NCBI GenBank assembly: GCA_003510135.1
Contig: DOKY01000019.1
Span: 21,839-75,694 of the forward strand
DNA length: 53,856 nt
Source: Pseudothermotoga sp.
GTDB lineage: Bacteria; Thermotogota; Thermotogae; Thermotogales; DSM-5069
Reading direction: 5' to 3'
Shown here: positions 43,357 through 50,926 of the stretch, piece after piece
Position numbering within the stretch: position 1 is the stretch's first letter
How the letters are laid out: every line of letters begins with the position of its first letter
Translations under genes and position numbers: made by a program
The notes under the pieces: model-generated
Databases searched by the model: none
What the model was told of the DNA's origin: nothing
Seen by the model: only the letters and a program-made list of their open reading frames with translations

Positions 43357-44675
43357 AGATCGCTCTGATTCACTTCAGAGCTGGTTTCACAGATGGAGTC
43401 TCGCTCGAGATGGAAAAGTGGAAACGAGTGCTCGAGGAGCTCGGGCACGAAGTGATGTACGTGGCGGGAGAGTTCGACCAAGCCGAGGGTATAGAGATAC
43501 GTTCTCTTTCGATGAACGATGCCACGAACCTGCAGATCCACAAGAACGCGTTCGAAAAGCTGACCGTAAGCGAGCGGACCTTCCAGGAGATGTTCGAGAA
43601 CTACGCTGGCAGAATCGAAGCTGAATTGAGAGAGAAATTACCCAGGCTCGATCTTCTCATCGTCAACAACATCTTCTCGCTCGGATTCAATCTGGCCGCC
43701 GCGGTCGCGCTCGCAAAGTTCGTGAGAGACAAGAATCTGAAAGTCATAGCCCATCATCACGATTTCTACTGGGAGAGGGAAAGGTACTCAGCACCCCGGT
43801 GTGAATATGTGAAAAGGATACTCGAAGAGTACTTACCCCCAAGAGATGAACTCATCCTCCATGTGACTATCAACAGGCTCGCGCAGGAAGAACTGCGACG
43901 AAGAAAAAATACAGACTCCGTCGTCGTGCCGAACGTTTTCGACTTCAACCAGCCCGCTTGGCGAATCGATGAGTACAATTTAGATCTCAGATCGGTTCTC
44001 GGCATATCGCGGGACGATCTTGTGATACTGCACGCCACAAGAATCGTTCCAAGGAAAGCCATAGAGATAGCGATGGACTTCGTGGCGCATCTGTGCGAAA
44101 GAGTCGAGAAAAAGGTTCATTTCGTTCTGGCGGGTTTTCCAGAAATGGAATCTCAGGAGTACTACCGAAAGATCGTGAGGAAAGCTGAAAGCATGCCGTA
44201 TGAAACTCACTTCGCGTTTGAAATGGTCAGATCGGAGAGGTTCGTGAACGACAGGAAGTACTACTCCCTCTGGGATATGTATGCCATCTGCGATGTCATC
44301 ACCTACACGTCGCTGCTCGAAGGCTGGGGAAACCAGCTCATCGAGGCGGTTTTTGCAAAAAAGCCACTCGTCGTGTTCGAGTATCCTGTGTACAAAAGCG
44401 ACATCGCACCTTTAGGCTTCCAGTTCGTCTCGCTCGGTGATACTGCTCATTACGATGAAACTGAGGGTCTGTACAGAGTCGATGCTCAGATGTTGAACAG
44501 CGCGGCAGAAAGACTGAAAGAATTGCTCTCCGATCCGAGCGAACTTTCAACGATCGTGGAGAAAAACTTCGAGACAGGAAGAACACACCTTTCACTCGAA
44601 AGGCTGAAGCTCCTGCTGGGGCAGATCCTCAACCCAAAGAATTTGGCGACCACATTTTCCCTACCAGAAAATTGA
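43353..44675 (+). CDS. GT4-type glycosyltransferase, mannosylglucosylglycerate-synthase-like
   Basis: 440 aa GT-B enzyme. The N-terminal AHHHDFYWERERY and the C-terminal donor-site region LLEGWGNQLIEAVFAKKPLVVFEYPVYKSDI (an E-x7-E type motif) fit GT4. It lacks a signal or membrane segment, so it uses a soluble acceptor. With the glycerate-type transferase two genes upstream, it could add the second sugar (mannose) to glucosylglycerate, as in the mannosylglucosylglycerate pathway described for Petrotoga. That assignment is inference. Overlaps rpiR by ATGA. Confidence 0.75.
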   Translation: MKIALIHFRAGFTDGVSLEMEKWKRVLEELGHEVMYVAGEFDQAEGIEIRSLSMNDATNLQIHKNAFEKLTVSERTFQEMFENYAGRIEAELREKLPRLDLLIVNNIFSLGFNLAAAVALAKFVRDKNLKVIAHHHDFYWERERYSAPRCEYVKRILEEYLPPRDELILHVTINRLAQEELRRRKNTDSVVVPNVFDFNQPAWRIDEYNLDLRSVLGISRDDLVILHATRIVPRKAIEIAMDFVAHLCERVEKKVHFVLAGFPEMESQEYYRKIVRKAESMPYETHFAFEMVRSERFVNDRKYYSLWDMYAICDVITYTSLLEGWGNQLIEAVFAKKPLVVFEYPVYKSDIAPLGFQFVSLGDTAHYDETEGLYRVDAQMLNSAAERLKELLSDPSELSTIVEKNFETGRTHLSLERLKLLLGQILNPKNLATTFSLPEN

Positions 44676-45189
44676 CTCAAAGTTTCTAACCCGCGGGCCG
44701 GATTTCTCGAATCAACCAACACCCCCTTGAGGTGCTGTAGAGACGTGGGTGGAAAGCCGATTTCATTCATGAAACTAAAAGACCGTCAAATGATTGAAAA
44801 CGAGCAAAAGAGAAGAAAACCTCCGTGTGGTGTCACACCTATGGTTGCGGCCTAAAAGTTCCGGGCAGTTTCGAAACAGCTCAGGACCAGTCGAGCTCTG
44901 GAAGAGGTTCCCAAGCTCTCAACCCCAACGTTTTTCTCTCCCGGATGTCAATGGAAAGGACACCTGTCACTAGCTCTTGTGATCATCCTGTGGGGTGTTA
45001 ACCGAAGAGTTTGTAGGGTGGAATAAAAGACGAATAGGTAATGTAAAATAGAAAGCACGTCAGGGGGACGCTGATACCAACCAAAAAGTGAGATCAATGA
45101 CCCTTACAGGACGGTGAACATGTCGATCATATGAAGAATCATTATGAAGAGTCAACTTGAAAATTGTTAGAAAAGGGGTGAATGTCCCT
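44676..45189. other. Long intergenic region before the LysR gene
   Basis: No gene supported in about 510 bases. It contains the perfect dyad GGTGTCACACC (44829-44839) inside GTGTGGTGTCACAC, and a near-exact direct repeat ATCATATGAAGA / ATCATTATGAAGA (45126-45150) about 40 bases before the LysR start, a possible autoregulatory site. No clear terminator for the upstream operon was found. Confidence 0.4.
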
Positions 45190-46104
45190 ATGGAGCTAGA
45201 AAGACTGAGAACCTTCTACTTCGTGGCGAAGCTTAAGAGCTTTACTAAGGCTGCAAAATACTTAGCACTCACCCAACCGGCTGTGAGTTTGCAGATCAAG
45301 GCACTTGAAAACGAATACGGGACCACTCTGTTTGAAAGAAGGGGCAAGGAAGTGATTCTGACAGAATCTGGAAAGGTTTTAATCACGTATGCAGAAAAAA
45401 TCCTCTCGGCATTCGAAGAGATGAAGCTAAAACTCAAGAAATGTGGAGATCCGCTATGCGGGAAGGTCAGTTTTGGAGCGAGCATACTAACTGCCATATA
45501 CCTGTTGCCCTCGATTCTGGGGAAGTTCAGAAGACTGTACCCGCAGGTCCAGTTCACATTGAGGGTAAGGTATGCGGAAGAGATACTCGAGTTCCTGGCA
45601 GAGAACCAGGTTAACTTTGGAATCATGGGGGAAGGAAACAGGATCGACGAGCGAAGCTTTGACATCGAGCAACTGTTGGAAGACGAGCTGGTATTTGTGA
45701 TGCCTCCTGGCCACCCGTTTCAGGCTCGAGTAAGCCTGGAGATGGTGTTGGCTCAAGAGCTCATTCTTCCTGAGGAGTACTCGGCTTTGAGAAAGTACAT
45801 AGATCGACAAATGGGAAAATTGGGAGTCACTCTACAACCTTACATCGAAGTTGGAAACATCGAAGTGGTAAAGAAATTAGTTGAACAGAACTTTGGTTGC
45901 AGTATTCTTCCGTCCATTGCTGTTAGGGACGAAGTAGAAGCTGGTCGATTGAGGACTGGCAGAATAGAGGGCCTGCCCTTGAAGAGAAAAATTTTGCTGG
46001 TAAAGAAGCGCGGTAAGATCCTCTCACCATCAGAAGAATTCTTCATACAGTTTCTCAAGAAAGAACTCAGTGCGTTTGGGCAAAGCGGATTCACCAGAGC
46101 ATAA
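45190..46104 (+). CDS. LysR-family transcriptional regulator
   Basis: 304 aa from ATG at 45190 (GGGGTG nine bases upstream; the earlier in-frame TTG at 45157 has no site). N-terminal LysR HTH (LRTFYFVAKLKSFTKAAKYLALTQPAVSLQIKALENEYGTTLFERRG) and a substrate-binding domain starting CGKVSFGAS. Convergent to the DASS/phosphoglycerate-mutase/hydrolase operon, which it may regulate. Most similar in style to CysB/CbbR-like LysR proteins; effector unknown. Confidence 0.92.
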   Translation: MELERLRTFYFVAKLKSFTKAAKYLALTQPAVSLQIKALENEYGTTLFERRGKEVILTESGKVLITYAEKILSAFEEMKLKLKKCGDPLCGKVSFGASILTAIYLLPSILGKFRRLYPQVQFTLRVRYAEEILEFLAENQVNFGIMGEGNRIDERSFDIEQLLEDELVFVMPPGHPFQARVSLEMVLAQELILPEEYSALRKYIDRQMGKLGVTLQPYIEVGNIEVVKKLVEQNFGCSILPSIAVRDEVEAGRLRTGRIEGLPLKRKILLVKKRGKILSPSEEFFIQFLKKELSAFGQSGFTRA

Positions 46105-46152
46105 AGGACGGTCAGCACAAAGCCCAGCCAGGCAATGGTAAACATAAAACAC

Positions 46153-46170
46153 GGGCTGTGTTGACAGCCC
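46153..46170. terminator. Terminator between convergent LysR and hydrolase genes
   Basis: GGGCTGT-GTTG-ACAGCCC followed by TTTCGTTT on the plus strand and GTGTTTTATGTTT on the minus strand, so it may serve both operons. Confidence 0.6.
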
Positions 46171-46211
46171 TTTCGTTTCGTTGCTCGGAATGTTTATGTG
46201 TTTGTAGAACC

Positions 46212-47465
46212 TCAAATGTGAATCTCATCGCCAGTGTGAGGAGCTCTTATATCAAGATTCGGGAACTTTCTTTTGAGAGCCTTTGCCAGGTTTGTCGCCT
46301 TCGGTTCCTCCCCATGGTGAATTAGGATTAGCCGGGCTTTCGAGAGACATCGCTCGATTATTCTCTCGTTATCTTCAAGATCTGTGTGTATTTTCAGTTC
46401 CGAATAAACCACGCGCACTTTGATTCCCTTCAGCTCGCCATCGAGCAACCTTCTTCCCAGGGTGCCGGGTGCCTGGTATCCGTTCAGAATTACCAGATCC
46501 TGAGCACAATTCTTGATCACATCGAAAATCTTCAAAGCAATCTGAGAGGAAAGCATGGCGTCGGGCCCGATAAGAATACTCCCTTGAGCTATCAGGTCAT
46601 GCAAATGTGCTTCCTCGATAACCTTTATTCTCGGCGACTTCAGGAGACGATTCAGCGTGTCCACCGCTCCAAACCTCAGGAATTCTTTAAAATCCAGAAG
46701 TTTCTTTGTATTTTCGAGAACAGACTTTGCAACGTAAATTGGCTTGTTCAGAGTTTCCTGTTCAATCAAAACTGCACATATCTCTTGACCTCTTCCTATT
46801 GATGCACAGGGTATGAGGACCGTTCTTTGTGAAGACTGAACTGTTGCGAGAAAGTTCTTACGGAGTTGCTGTGAATTCATAACAGCACCACCGTAAGAAC
46901 CGTTGATGATTCCCACCTCAGCTTCGAGGTCGAGGAATGGATCCGGGTTGAACCTGTCACCAAAGTTGGTATCACCGAAGTGCGCGATGGTCAATTCATC
47001 TTCAATGTACACTATCGCTGAGCCCACTAGATGCCCGCTTGGGTAGAATGTTACCCTAGTTCCACTGGAAGGTTGAAAAGTCTCGTTGTAGGGAACGGGT
47101 ATGAGTAACTTTTCGAGTTCCTCCACGCTTTCCAGTTTGTATGGTGGCTCGAGATTTTTCGACCGATACGTTTCGTACCAATTCCTGCACAGTTGTATTG
47201 TAAGTTCCTTCGTTGGCAATGTGCAGTACACTGGCACACGGAAACCCTTTTCAACCAGCAATGGCAACATGGCCGAGTGGTCTTGATGTGCGTGCGTTAG
47301 CAAAACGAATTCCGGCTCTATCGAATGATTCAGCGGTAGTTCGCCCAATGTGCCCTCATGCTCTACTTTCTTGATGCCGTAATCAACCAGAAACCTGGAT
47401 CTTCCCTCGACGTACAGGGAACTCCTCCCCTGCTCACCAAAACCACCAAGACACACCAGTTTCAT
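46212..47465 (-). CDS. Metallo-beta-lactamase-fold (beta-CASP-like) hydrolase
   Basis: 417 aa from ATG at 47465 (an upstream TTG at 47483 would overlap the mutase stop). Metal motif LTHAHQDHSAMLP (His-x-His-x-Asp-His), then GHLVGSAIVYI and FGDTNFG. The C-terminal VLNGYQAPGTLGRRLLDG and a late His (RAPHTGDEIHI) follow the layout of RNA-processing beta-CASP enzymes. It might be a nuclease or a small-molecule hydrolase. Last gene of the operon with the permuted phosphoglycerate mutase and a DASS transporter. Confidence 0.85.
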   Translation of the reverse strand: MKLVCLGGFGEQGRSSLYVEGRSRFLVDYGIKKVEHEGTLGELPLNHSIEPEFVLLTHAHQDHSAMLPLLVEKGFRVPVYCTLPTKELTIQLCRNWYETYRSKNLEPPYKLESVEELEKLLIPVPYNETFQPSSGTRVTFYPSGHLVGSAIVYIEDELTIAHFGDTNFGDRFNPDPFLDLEAEVGIINGSYGGAVMNSQQLRKNFLATVQSSQRTVLIPCASIGRGQEICAVLIEQETLNKPIYVAKSVLENTKKLLDFKEFLRFGAVDTLNRLLKSPRIKVIEEAHLHDLIAQGSILIGPDAMLSSQIALKIFDVIKNCAQDLVILNGYQAPGTLGRRLLDGELKGIKVRVVYSELKIHTDLEDNERIIERCLSKARLILIHHGEEPKATNLAKALKRKFPNLDIRAPHTGDEIHI

Positions 47466-47479
47466 GTCAGCACCCGCCT

Positions 47480-49075
47480 TCAAATATCACATCGCACGTG
47501 CTTACCTTCCCCGAAAACCATTGCGTTGTAGGCAAGCCTTGTCTTACCGACGTAATCGCCCGATCTGTCGAGTGCAATGCCTCTACCGACGACTGTGCAG
47601 ATGGTACCAAGCTTCATGGTTCTCAGTGCATCACCAAGTTTGGCAAGCAATTCTGGTGCACTACCCGGTTCAGTACTCCGGCCGTCGAGAATCACGTGCA
47701 GGAAAGCCTTTGTCAGACCATGAGCTTTCGCTATCCTGAGCGTGTACAACAGATAATCCATGTTGCCGTGAGAGCTTTTCTCGGACAGCAGCCCTATCAA
47801 ATGCAAATTTCCTTTCGTTTTTTCAAGCCTGCTCATCGACCAGAGAAGCTCGGGGTTGGTGAAAAATGAACCATCCTCGATGCTCTTCTGAATGATCACG
47901 TCGTCCTGTTGAACGATCCTTCCAGCGCCTATGTTCATATGACCCGCCTCAGAATTTCCTGGCTTACCTGGTAACAAGCCGACGCTCTCTCCAGAAGCTT
48001 CGAGCACCGTGAAAGGAAATTTCTTCGTGAGGGTTTTGAAGTAACGCGTGTTAGCTACGTGTATGGGATTGGATGAGTCTTCGTTACCAATGCCCCAGCC
48101 ATCGAGAATTATGAGGACCACTTTCCTGCTTAAGACATTTGCCCCTTCGGTTAACAAACCCTGTTCGTAGTCAGCAGGTGTATTGAGCCCCATTATTTGA
48201 AGGACAGTTGAAGCAACGTTCGCAAGCTTGCCCGTTTTGAGTTTCAGTTTCCTCGTATCTTTGCTGATGATGATGAACGGAACAGGTGCCGTTGTGTGAG
48301 AGACATTTGGCTCACCGTTCGGCTTGATGCCCATTTCGAGTATCCCATGATCCGCGGTGACAAGAACAGTGTATTCGCTCTCCAAAGCTTTGTTAACGAC
48401 TCGCTCGAGGTGTCTGTCGACCGCCTCGGCACACAAGACTTTTGCATGAAAGTTAGGTGTATGACCTATGACATCCCCATTGGCGAAATTTACGACTATG
48501 AAGTCGTACTCTCTCTTGCTCAGCGGGTCTTCCAAGGCGGCCACGAGCTGTGGTAGAGAGAGCTGAGGTACCTGTTCGAAAGGTATTCCTCGGGGTGAAG
48601 GAATTTTCACATCATCTTCGCCAGGATACGGTGTATTCGTGCCCCCATTAAAGAAGTACGTTACATGTGCAAACTTCTCAGATTCTGCGATGTGCAATTG
48701 TCTCAAACCGTTCTCAGAGATGATTCTTGCCAGAGGGTTCTCAATGCGCTGAGGCTTGAAGGCCACACGAACGTTTTCCAAAGACAGATATTTCTGGTGA
48801 TACAGGGTGAAGATAACGAAGCCAAGGTTGTCGAAGTTTCTACGCGGAAAGTGTCCAAAATCTGGCAGAACAAAGCTGTCTGTGAGCTGTACCTCACGCT
48901 CGCCTCTTTTGCAGCAAAAGATCACCGAGTCGCCGTCCTTCACCGTACCGATCGGTTTCCTGTATTTATCCACCAGAACCAATGGCTTCATGTTATAGTC
49001 ATCTTCACCGTTTTGATAAGCCTGCCGCACAGCTTCGGCCATGCACCGCGATGTTTCAAGGAAATCGTGCATCAC
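47480..49075 (-). CDS. Circularly permuted cofactor-independent phosphoglycerate mutase (iPGM)
   Basis: 531 aa (GTG at 49075, or the next codon ATG; GGGGTG upstream). All parts of iPGM are present, but residues about 10-300 match the C-terminal half of normal enzymes and about 317-524 the N-terminal half. The first half has Arg57/Arg60, Lys134 (HIAESEKFAHVT), Asp201/His205 (NFANGDVIGH), Asp242/His243 (TADHG) and His260. The second half has Asp325 (ILDGWG), Ser375 (GNSEAGHMNIGAGR), His436, Asp464, Arg498 and Arg504. It starts just where canonical proteins continue after AMVxGEG and ends at that same point. LDGRD is changed to LDGRS. Normally interconverts 2- and 3-phosphoglycerate; the true substrate here may differ. 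Confidence 0.85.
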   Translation of the reverse strand: MMHDFLETSRCMAEAVRQAYQNGEDDYNMKPLVLVDKYRKPIGTVKDGDSVIFCCKRGEREVQLTDSFVLPDFGHFPRRNFDNLGFVIFTLYHQKYLSLENVRVAFKPQRIENPLARIISENGLRQLHIAESEKFAHVTYFFNGGTNTPYPGEDDVKIPSPRGIPFEQVPQLSLPQLVAALEDPLSKREYDFIVVNFANGDVIGHTPNFHAKVLCAEAVDRHLERVVNKALESEYTVLVTADHGILEMGIKPNGEPNVSHTTAPVPFIIISKDTRKLKLKTGKLANVASTVLQIMGLNTPADYEQGLLTEGANVLSRKVVLIILDGWGIGNEDSSNPIHVANTRYFKTLTKKFPFTVLEASGESVGLLPGKPGNSEAGHMNIGAGRIVQQDDVIIQKSIEDGSFFTNPELLWSMSRLEKTKGNLHLIGLLSEKSSHGNMDYLLYTLRIAKAHGLTKAFLHVILDGRSTEPGSAPELLAKLGDALRTMKLGTICTVVGRGIALDRSGDYVGKTRLAYNAMVFGEGKHVRCDI

Positions 49076-49099
49076 TCCAGCACCCCTTTGCTGAGTCTT

Positions 49100-50569
49100 T
49101 CAGACCCAGATTCCAACGAGTTTGAACCAGGTTGGACCAGCTAGCAGGAAGAGCAAGTAGGCCACCGTTACGGTCAGAAGGCCGTGGATCAACTGATCCT
49201 TCGCGCTGTAGAAACCAGTGGAATAATAGATCAAGTTCGGTTTACTCTGCGGGGGCAGGGTGATACACCAGCATATTGTGAAACCAACGGGCAAAGCAAG
49301 TGCCACAACCAGTTTGTTGGGATCCAGTCCCAAAATTGGTGCTATCTGTTGGGCGAAACTGATCACCATCGGGCCAAGTATCGTTATCCTCACAGTCTTA
49401 CTCGTGAAGATTATGTGCGAGTAGAGAGCGATGAACATGACTATCGCGTAGATCTTGAAGAGTGTTGTGTTCGTCAGGTCCACTTTCGAAAGTAACGACT
49501 TTATTATGAAAGAGGCAGCTCCACTCTTATCGAGCGCCATTCCGACTGCGTAGGCACCACAACTGAAAAGCATCAGATCCCACGGTATTTTCACATCACT
49601 CCATTTTTTGATAACCCCAACTTTTGGCAGCAGAACCAGCGTTGCGCCAATGATTGCCACCAGCGTCGGGTTAAGTTGCATACCAAACCAACTTTTGTGC
49701 CACCTATCTGTGCACCACAAAAAGACTGTTATGAGGAAAATCACAAGCGCTCTGATCTCGTCCTTCTGAATGCGTCCAAGTGATGTATACTGTTCTTTCA
49801 GCTTTTCCATTACTTCTTTATTAGCTTCTTTCACTTCTGGGGGGAACAACTTGACGCCGATGAAATAGCTCACGATCATGCCCGCTACAGCCACTGGCAT
49901 GGCTGCGGCAAGCCATGTGGAGTAGTATACCTTCTGCCCTATCGCCTTTTCGATGAAGCCGGCAGCCATTATGTTGGCTGAGGTTGCGGTCAGTATACCA
50001 CTCGTCGAGATTTCATTGGACTGCATGTTGAAGAGCATCAGCAGTTTGCCGAAGTTGCTTTTCCCAGGTGTGGCATTGTAGGCCTGCGCGAGCATCAGGG
50101 CAATCGGCAAAACGAGAGCTGCTCTGGCTGTGGTGGAGGGTATAAGAAACGACAGGGCAAAGTTTGCAGTGATAAGCGCCAGGAGTATTCCCCTCGATGT
50201 GTGACCGAACTTTGTTATCAGGCCCAAGGCGATCCTCTTTCCAAGGTTTGTATTCTCCATAGCGGAGTTGAGTATGAATGCACAAACCATGAGCCAGATC
50301 ACATCGTAACCGAAGACACCAAGCACACTTTTCTGATCCCAGGCTTTTGTGATGATCAAAAGGATTATCGATACAAAAGCCGTTACATACGGTGGAAACG
50401 GTTCGGTGACCCAAAGCACGAACGCGAAAAGGAACACCGCAAGCGCGGCTCTACCTTGTGGCTTCAAACCATCTTTTGTCGTTGGCACCAGTGTTATGAC
50501 GAGTACGAAGACAATTATCGCCAGAACCACTCCTAGAACAGCTTTCTTGCTGTGCGCTTTAGCTTGCAC
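49100..50569 (-). CDS. DASS (SLC13) family anion/sodium symporter
   Basis: About 489 aa with some 12-14 membrane helices. GTG at 50569 is preferred (GGGGTGA five to six bases upstream; GTG at 50584 is open too). SFLIPSTTARAALVLP (about 140-160) and ALPVGFTICWCITLPPQSKPN (near the end) match the two helix-hairpin regions of divalent-anion symporters such as CitT and 2-oxoglutarate/malate translocators. It imports a di- or tricarboxylate-like anion. First gene of the operon; 24 bases before the permuted mutase. Confidence 0.9.
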   Translation of the reverse strand: MQAKAHSKKAVLGVVLAIIVFVLVITLVPTTKDGLKPQGRAALAVFLFAFVLWVTEPFPPYVTAFVSIILLIITKAWDQKSVLGVFGYDVIWLMVCAFILNSAMENTNLGKRIALGLITKFGHTSRGILLALITANFALSFLIPSTTARAALVLPIALMLAQAYNATPGKSNFGKLLMLFNMQSNEISTSGILTATSANIMAAGFIEKAIGQKVYYSTWLAAAMPVAVAGMIVSYFIGVKLFPPEVKEANKEVMEKLKEQYTSLGRIQKDEIRALVIFLITVFLWCTDRWHKSWFGMQLNPTLVAIIGATLVLLPKVGVIKKWSDVKIPWDLMLFSCGAYAVGMALDKSGAASFIIKSLLSKVDLTNTTLFKIYAIVMFIALYSHIIFTSKTVRITILGPMVISFAQQIAPILGLDPNKLVVALALPVGFTICWCITLPPQSKPNLIYYSTGFYSAKDQLIHGLLTVTVAYLLFLLAGPTWFKLVGIWV

Positions 50570-50605
50570 CTGAGTCACCCCCACTCAGCGATTCTTCACA
50601 TCAGC

Positions 50606-50634
50606 ATAGTAAGACCTTCAAGGTCATTTGTCAA
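50606..50634 (-). promoter_or_regulatory. Promoter of the DASS operon with the palindrome GACCTTCAAGGTC
   Basis: Minus strand: TTGACA (50629-50634), 17-base spacer, TACTAT (50606-50611). The 13-base perfect palindrome (50613-50625) fills the spacer, so a bound protein would block polymerase or reshape the promoter. Confidence 0.75.
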
Positions 50635-50857
50635 ATTGATGGTTTTAATGATAAGAATAATCAACAATTATCACCAGTGTCATCAGCCTCCCATGGATGG
50701 TGAGAGGATGTCTTTCAGCAAGATTCTCTGCTTTTTTCGAGTCTTTGGGCGAATCGCGTCCGAGTCGTACTGCATAAAGCCCGAAACAAACAAAACCGCT
50801 TAACCCTATCGTAGTCTCAAGTTTTTAAAAACCAGCAGAAATCCATAGGGAATGGAA

Positions 50858-50908
50858 TTGACACGGCTGAGTGAACTGTGATATGATACTGATGTACGGA
50901 CAACCGTA
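50858..50908 (+). promoter_or_regulatory. Promoter and inverted repeat before the glycerol-3-phosphate-type operon
   Basis: TTGACA (50858-50863), 18-base spacer, TATGAT (50882-50887). The inverted repeat TACGG-ACAA-CCGTA (50895-50908) lies at the expected transcription start and may be an operator. Confidence 0.65.
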
Positions 50909-50926
50909 TGTAAGGAGGACAGATCC

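Noticed and set aside
44676..45189. tRNA, small RNA or CRISPR in the long gap
   Set aside because: No cloverleaf, no regularly spaced repeats and no promoter-terminator pair could be found by eye.
47480..49075. Phosphoglycerate mutase order as an assembly artefact
   Set aside because: The frame is unbroken through the junction and all catalytic residues occur exactly once with correct spacing; a random misjoin would be unlikely to give this. Read-level confirmation is still the deciding test.
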